Assembly: GCA_017448975.1 (NCBI GenBank)
Contig: JAFSKN010000048.1
Location: 1-39,359 of the forward strand
Reading direction: 5' to 3'
Source: Clostridia bacterium
GTDB taxonomy: Bacteria; Bacillota; Clostridia; Christensenellales; Aristaeellaceae
DNA length: 39,359 nt
Shown in pieces: positions 32,032 through 39,359 of the stretch (position 1 is its first letter; each line of letters starts with the position of its first letter). Both the position numbers and the translations under genes were made by a program. The notes beneath the pieces were generated by a model. It was not told the DNA's origin, did not search any database, and saw nothing but the letters and a program-made list of their open reading frames with translations.

Positions 32032-33131
32032 AAAAGCTGCTATGTTTCGTTGCTGTGCTGCTGCTGACTTCCGCCGCTTTGCCCGCATGCGCGGAACAGG
32101 CGGAAGACGCTGTTAACCGTCTGCTGAACCAGCTTGCGGCGTACTTCGACGCGCGGGAGCAAATCTACTCTTTACTTTATGGCTGTTATCAGAAGGTCGG
32201 CGCTTTCTATGAGCGGGAGGACTACGCTTCCCTCGTGCGGGCAAGATTGGCTTGCAGCGAAGCTTCTGAGAAACTGCGGGAGGAAGAACCGCCGGAAATG
32301 TCTTTGGACGCGGCGGTTCTTCTTTCTTTGATGCAATCGGGCGTGGATACCAGCGGGCTGGAGGACAAAGCGCGGGAAATGCAGGATACGCTTCAATCCG
32401 CTGCGAAACGCCTGAATCTTCTGGAGGGCTTCCTGCACAGCGGCGCGATCTTTTTGAAGGATGGGCGAAAAACCGGGAACAGGCTGATTGACAGCATGGC
32501 GGAAGGGCTTTCTCTGGAAGCCGAGTACGACTGCTGCTGGCTGAACGACCTGCTGCTCCCGCTTGGGGACGACCCCCGTATTGCCGACTTCTGGAACAGG
32601 ATGCCCTTCCGGTGGCCGCTGATCGCGCAATACCGGGAGGCTTGGATCACCGCATCGGCACAGGTGACTGAAAAAGGCGCGAAGATACTGGAAGACATGG
32701 AAAAAGCGCTGGATGAAATATCGACTGCCTTTGGTATGAACGCGTATTCTATTCAACGGTATAACCAGAACAGCGAAGCGGTGGAAGCGGATTTCCAATG
32801 GATTGCGGGAATGCCCCCGGCGATTCCGCTGCCAGATTTCTGGTATTCGTCCGAAAACAGGAGCCTGCACCCCAACAGCGGCGACACAGGGGGAGAAGGG
32901 CTGCCGGATACGTTGATCTGGAGGATCCCGGACATTTCGGTGGAACAATTCCTGATGTATGTTCATCAGCTTTCTGAAATCGGCTTTGAAGGAGTATTGA
33001 CAGGCGCTGCGCAGGATGGGTGGAAAAATACATTGACTGTAAATGGTAATATATGTATAATAATGTACAGAACAGACAGTACAGTGATGATTGCCTATCA
33101 TCCGAATCAATTGACATTGGAAGCGAGATAG
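32028..33131 (+). CDS. Exported helical protein coupled to the kinase-NACHT gene
   Basis: The ATG overlaps the kinase-NACHT stop (ATGA), so translation is coupled. The 367 residues start with a signal peptide (MKKLLCFVAVLLLTSAALPA, then CAEQ). That context, LPAC, would also fit a lipobox. The next about 230 residues are predicted helical, with heptad-like Leu/Ala/Glu spacing (LEDKAREMQDTLQSAAKRLN, EKGAKILEDMEKALDEIST). The last about 110 residues look like a small alpha/beta domain (WRIPDISVEQFLMYVHQL). The family is not recognised. As an extracytoplasmic partner it could act as ligand, sensor or regulator of the membrane kinase; this is inferred from the overlap. Confidence 0.75.
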   Translation: MKKLLCFVAVLLLTSAALPACAEQAEDAVNRLLNQLAAYFDAREQIYSLLYGCYQKVGAFYEREDYASLVRARLACSEASEKLREEEPPEMSLDAAVLLSLMQSGVDTSGLEDKAREMQDTLQSAAKRLNLLEGFLHSGAIFLKDGRKTGNRLIDSMAEGLSLEAEYDCCWLNDLLLPLGDDPRIADFWNRMPFRWPLIAQYREAWITASAQVTEKGAKILEDMEKALDEISTAFGMNAYSIQRYNQNSEAVEADFQWIAGMPPAIPLPDFWYSSENRSLHPNSGDTGGEGLPDTLIWRIPDISVEQFLMYVHQLSEIGFEGVLTGAAQDGWKNTLTVNGNICIIMYRTDSTVMIAYHPNQLTLEAR

Positions 33132-33264
33132 CGTTTCAGGCATGATTCAGCCTTGGAAATCAGAATAAAAAACTTGACGGACAGCGTGTTATACTGCTCC
33201 CGTAATCAGGAAAACAAAGGTTTGACGAAGAAACGGCGAAAGTGAAGAGGAGGATTTGACCAGC

Positions 33265-33894
33265 ATGTGTGTGTTCAATGCGGAAAAGATGTATACCTAT
33301 ATTCGCGGCTTCGCGTCCGGGGCGAACATGCCGGAAACATTAAAGGCCCTGGCTTTTGCAAGGCAGAAGCACGAGGGGCAGAAGCGCAAGAGCGGTGATC
33401 CTTACATCATCCATCCCCTGACCATGGCGTGCAACGCCCTGAGCCTTGGCATCCGGGACGACGAAGTAATTGCCACGATCCTCCTGCACGATGTGTGCGA
33501 GGACTGCGATGTGGGGCTCCAGGAACTGCCGGTCAATGACCGCGTACGCCACAGCGTGGATCTGATGACCTTCCAGGTGATGTCCGGGGAGACGAAGGAA
33601 ATCGCCAAGAACCGCTATTACAACATGATCCTGAAGAACCGGGCCGCGACCATCACAAAACTGATTGACCGTTGCCACAATGTTTCCAGCATGGCAGGAA
33701 CCTTCTCGAAAGAAAAGCTGGTTGCTTATATCGACGAAACCCGGCAGTATGTTCTGCCCTTGCTTCGGAAGGCGAAAGATGCGTATCCGGAAGACGCCAG
33801 TATCCTGTTCGCGCTGAAATACCATATGACCAGCGTCGTAGATTCCATCGAGGCGACAATGCAGGTATATGAGAATCAAACGTCTGTGACATGA
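33265..33894 (+). CDS. Stand-alone RelA/SpoT-type HD hydrolase (small alarmone hydrolase-like)
   Basis: The protein has about 209 residues. ATG 33265 follows GAGGAGG by 11 bases; an in-frame TTG at 33256 is too close to that site. HEGQKRKSGDPYIIHPLTMA, ILLHDVCEDCD (HD motif) and KLIDRCHNVSSM reproduce the metal- and nucleotide-binding residues of the (p)ppGpp hydrolase half of RelA/SpoT. The synthetase, TGS and ACT domains are absent, so it should only degrade (p)ppGpp or a related nucleotide. It follows the kinase-NACHT operon by 133 bases. A functional link to it is possible but unproven. Confidence 0.85.
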   Translation: MCVFNAEKMYTYIRGFASGANMPETLKALAFARQKHEGQKRKSGDPYIIHPLTMACNALSLGIRDDEVIATILLHDVCEDCDVGLQELPVNDRVRHSVDLMTFQVMSGETKEIAKNRYYNMILKNRAATITKLIDRCHNVSSMAGTFSKEKLVAYIDETRQYVLPLLRKAKDAYPEDASILFALKYHMTSVVDSIEATMQVYENQTSVT

Positions 33895-34037
33895 ATTAAC
33901 GGATGGAAAAACAGCAAATACCGCCGCCAGTGGGAAAGGAGAAAGAGAGCAGGAAAAGCGCGGCAGGAAAGGAAACCGGAAAGGGTCATCACTTGATAAA
34001 AACTATCGACATAAGAAAACACAAGGAGGAAAAAACA

Positions 34038-35042
34038 ATGAACCGTACCCGTTTGATGGTGCTTGTGCTCATGCTTTCCCTGATAGTCTGCGGCGCGTCC
34101 GCCGAATCGATCTTACCCATTCTGACTTCCGCTCCTACAGCCGCGCCCACGCCCACGCCTGCGCCTACTCCCGCTTCCGCTCCATCCTATGGCATGATGG
34201 CAAACGTCGCGGCGGATGAGGTGACGCAGAACGCCCAGGGCGGAACAGTTGTTACCTACCGAAACGTATCGGCAGACGGCTTCAACAGCTTCGGCGTGTA
34301 TCTGGTCCAGCGCGGATTCTCCGTGACAGGCACCGAAACCCAGGGTGAACAAACGGCTTATGCCCTCACAAATGGCCAGACGGATTTTGTCATGTTCTAC
34401 CAAGTGACCGAGCAGGTCATGACGCTGGTTTATCCCCAGGGAACGGACTATGAACAGCCTTTGTTTCCAGGCTATCAACCGCTTTCGTATGGTGAAGAAG
34501 TCTTTATCCCTAATTTGGGAAAATTCAAGTCTGTCGATTTCCATTTAAACAGAGAAGCCAATATGACCGGAATGGTTGACAAGATTGGCAACTCCTTATA
34601 CTATTACGATATCAATCTTAACGAACTGTACGGCAATAAAGGGAAAGAAAAAATATACACGTACTTTGGATTCCAATTTTTCAACATAACAAACCATGAT
34701 CTCAATTTCTCCGCGAAGGCCAACGATGTGCTTGTAATGACGATTCATTATATTAACGATTATGGTACGTACAGCTATAAGCAGTATTCACAGGCGGCCT
34801 TCAAAACGGGTATCAGCATGTACGTTAACGGATACACACAGTTAATTGATGGCTTATATATGTCCTTTCCTATCAAGAGCATGACAGAGGGATACAAATA
34901 CGCGATTTTCAATCTGCCTTCCGGCGTACGTGAATCCACCGACGGTTCGATCTATGTCACCATTGAGTTTGCTGCGGGAGATAAATACGTGATGACGCTT
35001 CGCGAAAACGGCGTAAATTATTATGACACAAAAAATACATGA
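34038..35042 (+). CDS. Exported protein of a local paralogous family, member 1
   Basis: This 334-residue protein starts at the ATG after AAGGAGG; an upstream in-frame start at 33903 would bury the signal peptide. The signal peptide ends CGASA-ES. An Ala/Pro/Thr linker follows (APTAAPTPTPAPTPASAP), then a domain starting SYGMMANVAADEV with GGTVVTYRNVSADGFNSFG and VYPQGTDYEQ. This domain recurs in the genes at 36758 and 37983. The C-terminal half (about 160-334) is beta-rich and also matches the 36758 protein at its end (NLPSGVRESTDGSIYVTIEF against DLPDGLRASADGTIVLELSF). The function is unknown; secreted or wall-associated. Confidence 0.78.
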   Translation: MNRTRLMVLVLMLSLIVCGASAESILPILTSAPTAAPTPTPAPTPASAPSYGMMANVAADEVTQNAQGGTVVTYRNVSADGFNSFGVYLVQRGFSVTGTETQGEQTAYALTNGQTDFVMFYQVTEQVMTLVYPQGTDYEQPLFPGYQPLSYGEEVFIPNLGKFKSVDFHLNREANMTGMVDKIGNSLYYYDINLNELYGNKGKEKIYTYFGFQFFNITNHDLNFSAKANDVLVMTIHYINDYGTYSYKQYSQAAFKTGISMYVNGYTQLIDGLYMSFPIKSMTEGYKYAIFNLPSGVRESTDGSIYVTIEFAAGDKYVMTLRENGVNYYDTKNT

Positions 35043-35150
35043 GTTTCCCGCATGGCATAAAAGCATTGGAAATGAAACGCAAAAACCGGATGCGCACCAT
35101 GGTATGCTAAACGCACAAAAACATTCCCGAAGCGGAAAGGAGAAACGGCA

Positions 35151-36080
35151 ATGAAAAAGGTTTTGCGTATCATCATCATTCTGGTAAGTATTCTGGTGGT
35201 AGGGTTTCTCAGCCTCGTCGCGATCTACTTCATTCAAAAGAAGCCTTTGTATTACACGAGCTACGAAAACGCGAATGTGTACAGCGTTGGAAGCTTTTCC
35301 TATGACGCCCAGACGATTGATGAGGTCAACGTCACATGGATTTCAGGAACCGTGCAGTTCAAGCAAGCGTCCGGAAATGTTTTGAATGTGAAGGAAGAAG
35401 ATGGAAACCTGGCTGAAAAACAGCGGATGCGCTGGCAGCTGGACGGCAGAACGCTCCGCATTCAATACTGGGCCTCGAATTACGGAACAGATAAGGATTT
35501 GAATAAGACGCTGACTGTGGAAATCCCGGACGGAATCAATCTTCACGTGGAAGTGAAAAAAGGCGCGATCATGATGGGAAGCCATCACCTGAAACATTTG
35601 AACGCTCAGATCACTTCAACCGGTGATGTTGAGGCGGAAGCATTGGTGATTGAGCAAGAATGTATCCTGAACGATACCGCGGGCAACCTCCATATTCGCA
35701 GCGTAACCGCTCAGGAGGCGCGGGTTTCTTCCAAACTTGGTGAAACCAGGATTGACAATCTTGATATCCAGGGTCAGCTTGAAATGACATCCGTATGGGG
35801 AACGCTCAAACTTGGTACCGTGAAAGCTGAGGAAGTGAAAATCGAAAAATACGAGGATGTTCAAATGGGATTGGACAGTTGCAAGGCCGTGGATATAAAA
35901 ATGACAAAGGCCGATATCAATCTGACGCTCAAGCGGGGTTTAGGCGCTACGGTAGATTTCAGTACAGGCAGCGGTAAGCTGAACGGAAAAATTGTGCGTG
36001 ACTCCGATCAGACGGTTATTGGAGACGGTTCATGCAAGATCAAAGTAGATGTGAGCATGGGCAATTTGACTGTAAAATAA
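35151..36080 (+). CDS. Membrane-anchored DUF4097-like beta-strand repeat protein
   Basis: This 309-residue protein has one N-terminal helix (VLRIIIILVSILVVGFLSLV), acting as anchor or signal. A beta-helix-like domain of the DUF4097 type follows, with short repeats such as INLHVEVKKGAIMMGSHHLK, LHIRSVTAQEARVSSKLGE and LEMTSVWGTLKLGTVKAEEV. Related proteins (LiaG-like) sit in cell-envelope stress operons. AAAGGAG precedes the ATG. It lies in the run of exported proteins 34038-38855. Confidence 0.8.
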   Translation: MKKVLRIIIILVSILVVGFLSLVAIYFIQKKPLYYTSYENANVYSVGSFSYDAQTIDEVNVTWISGTVQFKQASGNVLNVKEEDGNLAEKQRMRWQLDGRTLRIQYWASNYGTDKDLNKTLTVEIPDGINLHVEVKKGAIMMGSHHLKHLNAQITSTGDVEAEALVIEQECILNDTAGNLHIRSVTAQEARVSSKLGETRIDNLDIQGQLEMTSVWGTLKLGTVKAEEVKIEKYEDVQMGLDSCKAVDIKMTKADINLTLKRGLGATVDFSTGSGKLNGKIVRDSDQTVIGDGSCKIKVDVSMGNLTVK

Positions 36081-36117
36081 TCGAAACGAAATGTTCCAAA
36101 TAAGGAGGATATAGAAA

Positions 36118-36645
36118 ATGAAAAAAACACTGTGTTTGATACTGGTTGTGGCCATATCCTGTTCTCTGCTGCTTCCTTCCCTAGGCATTTCGGAAGACAA
36201 ACCCTACACCATCACCTACACGACCATTTCAGGCTGGGGCATCCGCCTTGCCAGGCCGCTGGAATCTACCCTGTCTATGAAATCCAGCGACAACTTCCTG
36301 AAAATCTTCACGCAGGAATCCGGCTATATTCCCTATGTGATGGTGGAAATATACGGTTATGATACAGAAATGGAATTCATTAACGACCTAACCGATTATC
36401 TTCAAAGCGAACACAACGACCTGCAGATCGTATCACCCGCCGAAAAGAAAACCATTGGCGACAAGGAATGCTATGAAATCGTGTACGCCTTTGGCCTCCA
36501 AGGCTACACAGTGACAGACCGCCGCATCGTGATCGCCCACAACGGCCACACCTATGATTTCTGTGCAAAGGAGGTGGCAGAACTGGATCAACTGATTGGC
36601 AGTCTGTTGGATGAAATGGTAGAACTCAGCGAATTTGTGGATTAA
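36118..36645 (+). CDS. Small exported protein of unknown function
   Basis: The 175 residues begin with a signal peptide (MKKTLCLILVVAISCSLLLP, SLGIS-ED), behind AAGGAGG. The mature part is an alpha/beta fold (GWGIRLARPLESTLSMKSSD, EIVYAFGLQGYTVTDRRIVI, YDFCAKEVAELDQLIGSLLD). It resembles the PsbP/DUF1795-like group of exported proteins in outline only. It follows the DUF4097 gene by 37 bases and is probably in the same operon. Confidence 0.72.
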   Translation: MKKTLCLILVVAISCSLLLPSLGISEDKPYTITYTTISGWGIRLARPLESTLSMKSSDNFLKIFTQESGYIPYVMVEIYGYDTEMEFINDLTDYLQSEHNDLQIVSPAEKKTIGDKECYEIVYAFGLQGYTVTDRRIVIAHNGHTYDFCAKEVAELDQLIGSLLDEMVELSEFVD

Positions 36646-36654
36646 CAGAACGCA

Positions 36655-36689
36655 GGAAGGAACCTCGCCCAAGGCGCAAGGTTCCTTCC
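36655..36689 (+). terminator. Long hairpin after the small exported protein
   Basis: GGAAGGAACCT pairs perfectly with AGGTTCCTTCC and an inner GCC/GGC adds to the stem. No T-run follows, so termination is likely but not certain. Confidence 0.5.
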
Positions 36690-36757
36690 ATAACAGACTG
36701 CTGTATAGAAGAATGGACACACAAGAATGACCCAAATAAGAAATGGAGGTATCTTTA

Positions 36758-37735
36758 ATGAAAAAGCTGATGCTGATTTCCCTGACTCTTGCCCTCATGC
36801 TGGTCGTGTCCGGCTGCCTGGCGGAATCCATTTTCGCCCCGCTGGAAGTCATTCCAACGACAGCGCCTTCCCTCACTGCCCCTTCTTACGGCGCGTTGGC
36901 GAATGTCGCCGAAGACCAGGTGGAGCAGAACGCCGAAGGCGGCACGATCGTCACCTACCGCGGCGTGGACGCTTCCGGCTACAACAGCTTCGGTACCTAT
37001 CTGGGAGGCCTTGGCTACTCTGTAGCCAGCCAGGAAAAACGGGAGGGCCAGATCGCTTATGCCCTGACCGACGGACAGGTTGAGTTCGTGATGATCTACG
37101 ACCAACTGAATCAGATAATGACGCTCATCTATCCCAAAGGAACGGATTATGAACAGAGCGCGTTTCCAGGTTTTTCGTCAACGGATGTGGGCAATGAAAT
37201 CATCATTCCCGGCCTGGGCAAGTTTGTATTCCAAAACATGATGATGGATGAAAGCGGTGTTGTGTGCGGGTTTGCGTGTGTATACAATAATGGCAAAGCA
37301 ACCTATTACAACGAAAAAGGAGATTACTATCACAGGAATGTAAAAAGCTGGATTTCCTTCACCTATTATAACACCTCCACAACCGCTAAAACCTTCTCAC
37401 AGATGGGAAATGATTTGTTTGACGCTGTTCTTGTATATCAGAACAAGGACAACGAGTACAGATTTGAAATGAAGGAAGGCGGACGTTATCTGGAATCAAG
37501 GAAAATCATCAGCACAGCGCCGGATCGTTCCCCCTCCGAATATACGATCATTGAAAACAGGCCGTGCGATCCTCTCAGCACGTTGGAAGGAGCTGTGGTA
37601 TTCGACCTGCCTGACGGCCTTCGCGCCTCCGCAGACGGTACCATCGTCCTCGAGCTGAGCTTCAAGACTGGAGAAAAATATGTGATTTGTTACCGGATGG
37701 ACGGAGAGAATCTGGGAATCTCGGTTCCTCAGTAA
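36758..37735 (+). CDS. Lipoprotein of the local paralogous family, member 2
   Basis: This 325-residue protein starts at the ATG after GGAGG; an in-frame ATG at 36743 overlaps that site. MKKLMLISLTLALMLVVSGC shows a lipobox (VSG-C), so it should be a lipoprotein. The shared domain follows: SYGALANVAEDQVEQNAEGG, TYRGVDASGYNSFGTYLGGL and IYPKGTDYEQ, closely matching the protein at 34038. The C-terminal end aligns too. The middle (about 165-280) differs. A duplication with divergence is evident. The function is unknown. Confidence 0.8.
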   Translation: MKKLMLISLTLALMLVVSGCLAESIFAPLEVIPTTAPSLTAPSYGALANVAEDQVEQNAEGGTIVTYRGVDASGYNSFGTYLGGLGYSVASQEKREGQIAYALTDGQVEFVMIYDQLNQIMTLIYPKGTDYEQSAFPGFSSTDVGNEIIIPGLGKFVFQNMMMDESGVVCGFACVYNNGKATYYNEKGDYYHRNVKSWISFTYYNTSTTAKTFSQMGNDLFDAVLVYQNKDNEYRFEMKEGGRYLESRKIISTAPDRSPSEYTIIENRPCDPLSTLEGAVVFDLPDGLRASADGTIVLELSFKTGEKYVICYRMDGENLGISVPQ

Positions 37736-37788
37736 GAATCATTCCCTCCTTACCTGGATAGACCGAAAGAGCAGGTTGAGGAGAAATC

Positions 37789-37868
37789 AGAGTACAGCGC
37801 CAGATTGATGTCGCGTATCAATTCGGATTCCGAAGCGCATACACGATACTGTCTGCGCGCTGTACTCT
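37789..37868. repeat. Inverted repeat with a 56-base loop
   Basis: AGAGTACAGCGC (37789-37800) is perfectly complementary to GCGCTGTACTCT (37857-37868). It occupies the 247-base gap before the zinc-finger gene. It may be a structured leader, an operator pair or a small element. Confidence 0.45.
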
Positions 37869-37982
37869 ACATGTTTGCCGGGTGAAGCAACCGCTGAACC
37901 AGAATACGGCTGGAAATCAAAAGCAAAAAAATCGAACGCCCTGTGCTATCATTCAGCCATCGAAAAGAAGGAGGGAACCACA

Positions 37983-38855
37983 ATGAAGCTCAATCGAATC
38001 TTCATCCTGTTCATCATCATTTCTCTGGCTATTCCCAGCGCCGGCGCGGAAAGCTTGTTTTCCCTGCTGGCCACCTCAACGCCCGTTCCGGCTGTAACGC
38101 CCGGACCCGCAGTTACCCGCGAACCGGTGGTCTACACAGGCGGATTGTTCGATCAACTCGCGACAGCCGCTCCCATCGCAGCGCCTACATCGGCTCCCAC
38201 GCCGACTGCCACCTCTGCCCCCGCGCCAACTGAGGCGCCGAAGGACTCCGCCCTGTTTTTAGGACTCAGCTATGGAGATTATGCCGAAAAAGAAGCGGAC
38301 AGGACGGTTGAGAATCAAAAGGAAGGTACGCTTGAATTCGTCTATGAGCAGGTGTCCGCCAATGATTTCCAGGGCTATGGCGTATTCCTTGAATCCAAGG
38401 GATGCCAGGCCGAAAAAATGAATGCTGATTCTGAGACGGTTGTTTCTTACGCGATTTACAACCCCGAAATGGACTTTGGTTTCCTGCTGATTTATCAGTC
38501 TGATAAACAAACCCTGACGCTTGCGTATTTCCAGATAGATGGAGACGACACCGTTCAGCCGACGCCCGTTCACACCGATATTCCGAAAGTCTGTCCTGAC
38601 TGCAACCAAGGCAAGTGTACGTTCTGCGGCGGCCGGGGCTACAATGATTGTAAGCTTTGCCATGGCTTGCGCATTTGCACGGTCTGTTTCGGCAGGCCTC
38701 AAACATATGTCGGCTGGGGTGAATATGTCACTTGCAAAGGCTGCAATGGCTCGGGAAGATGCAGCTACTGCGAGGGCACGGGCAGGCAAACCTGCCAGTG
38801 GTGCGACAACGGTATCTGCCGGACCTGTCACGGAGACTACATGAATTACCGTTGA
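37983..38855 (+). CDS. Exported paralogous-family member 3 with DnaJ-type zinc-finger repeats
   Basis: This 290-residue protein follows AAGGAGGG; an upstream start at 37875 is not supported. It has a signal peptide (MKLNRIFILFIIISLAIPSA, GA-ES) and an Ala/Pro/Thr linker. A more distant copy of the shared domain follows (LSYGDYAEKEADRTVENQKE, VSANDFQGYGVFLESKG). The C-terminal about 85 residues hold eight CxxC motifs (CPDC, CTFC, CKLC, CTVC, CKGC, CSYC, CQWC, CRTC), several in CxxCxGxG context as in the DnaJ zinc-binding domain. Four zinc sites are possible. An exported zinc finger of this kind is unusual. The function is unknown. Confidence 0.8.
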   Translation: MKLNRIFILFIIISLAIPSAGAESLFSLLATSTPVPAVTPGPAVTREPVVYTGGLFDQLATAAPIAAPTSAPTPTATSAPAPTEAPKDSALFLGLSYGDYAEKEADRTVENQKEGTLEFVYEQVSANDFQGYGVFLESKGCQAEKMNADSETVVSYAIYNPEMDFGFLLIYQSDKQTLTLAYFQIDGDDTVQPTPVHTDIPKVCPDCNQGKCTFCGGRGYNDCKLCHGLRICTVCFGRPQTYVGWGEYVTCKGCNGSGRCSYCEGTGRQTCQWCDNGICRTCHGDYMNYR

Positions 38856-38924
38856 TTATCAGGGGGATATCATGTTTGATGGAATTCCATGCGCATAGAG
38901 GCAGCAAACGCCAAATAAAGGAGA

Positions 38925-39058
38925 TCACGACAGTCACGAAGAAAACACGAAATGTTTTTGTCCGTCATCAGGATTACTTTGATATGCTCGACCGTTTTGA
39001 AAGCCCAAATTACGAGGAATTCAACCTGTATGAAACTCCTAATCCTCCCGCCCCTTAG
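38925..39058 (+). other. Possible C-terminal remnant of an unknown gene
   Basis: The plus frame reads TKKTRNVFVRHQDYFDMLDR, then FESPNYEEFNLYETP, to a stop at 39058. GGAG lies upstream, but no convincing start codon does. Composition looks protein-like. It overlaps the edge of the transposase fragment, so it may be a gene cut by insertion or a chance frame. Confidence 0.25.
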
Positions 39059-39359
39059 TTCGTTGAACTCCGTGAGTTTGGCGTCGTCGATCATGGAAAG
39101 GAGTTTCTTTGAATCGACGATTTCTCCCGTTTCCTTGTGAACCAGTTCTTTCTTCATATATTTCTTCAGGCTTTTGCTTTGGGCTGCTGAAACGCGGAAG
39201 CCATTGGGATTGGCCTTCAGTTTTTCAATAAAGTCCAGGAAAGACTGATTTTCGTGCTTTTCCCGTTCATAGAACGCCCGGCTCCAATAGACAATGACTT
39301 TTTCCTTGATTTTCTTTTTGCTTCCGTCTTCGTCGGTCACGATCCTTTCAATAATGCGG
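39050..39359 (-). pseudogene. IS1634/IS4-type transposase, internal fragment
   Basis: The minus-strand frame is open to the right edge. It reads ERIVTDEDGSKKKIKEKVIV, YWSRAFYEREKHENQSFLDF, KANPNGFRVSAAQSKSLKKY and GEIVDSKKLLSMIDDAKLTE. This matches the mid-part of IS1634-like DDE transposases, where the YYQIVTSE segment should follow EFNEL. Instead, after FNELRGG at about 39050 the sequence is unrelated, so the C-terminal third is missing. The 5' part lies outside the window. Confidence 0.7.

Noticed and set aside
33173-33194. Promoter TTGACG...TATACT before the HD hydrolase gene
   Set aside because: The two boxes are only 10 bases apart, too close for a normal promoter, and no alternative partner boxes were found.

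Overview
The window looks like a chromosomal segment of a Firmicute, probably a gut Clostridia-type organism. The signs are strong purine-rich ribosome binding sites, sigma70-type promoters, an LPxTG pilin, AzlCD, a heterodimeric ABC exporter, TrkA/Kdp potassium genes and Ala/Pro/Thr-rich exported proteins. Most of it is GC-rich. The stretch from about 14.5 to 19.1 kb is visibly AT-richer, with different codon use. No rRNA or tRNA gene was found, so the lineage stays uncertain.

Region 1 (1-14.2 kb) is mostly metabolic and transport genes: an RseC end, an aldo/keto reductase, an EamA exporter, a MerR regulator, an intracellular GH10 xylanase, a two-gene ABC exporter, AzlCD, a Gfo/Idh/MocA oxidoreductase, a ProXp-ala-type tRNA editing protein and PfkA. 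A TrkA-KdpD-KdpE potassium locus survives only as fused remnants. A tetracycline-resistance-like GTPase is cut to about 100 residues. Several gaps hold copies of a dispersed hairpin cassette. The MerR gene and the reductase share an identical operator in 19-bp-spacer promoters, which suggests a small regulon that may include the xylanase.

Region 2 (14.4-19.1 kb) is a plastic accessory block. A backbone pilin with a long structured leader is followed by two orphan copies of its cell-wall-sorting tail, a truncated DUF1016 gene and a HigBA-like toxin-antitoxin pair whose toxin is frameshifted. It also holds two near-identical convergent modules. Each module encodes a 32-residue peptide on the minus strand and a strong-promoter small RNA on the plus strand that overlaps the peptide mRNA 3' end. 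This is the architecture of a type I toxin-antitoxin system, and it is the strongest candidate here for an undescribed element.

Region 3 (19.1-27.7 kb, minus strand) has a truncated metallo-beta-lactamase-fold gene, an ArsR-NifX fusion, a secreted FMN-binding/rhodanese protein, a non-coding tract with three degenerate repeats, two cytoplasmic BspA-like leucine-rich-repeat proteins, a MITE-like palindrome and KptA.

Region 4 (27.8-38.9 kb, plus strand) starts with an operon of a putative HTH regulator, a membrane-anchored kinase-NACHT fusion and an exported helical protein. A stand-alone alarmone-hydrolase-like HD protein follows. Then come five exported or membrane-anchored proteins, three of which share an unrecognised domain; one of these carries eight CxxC motifs. 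The window ends in a transposase fragment.
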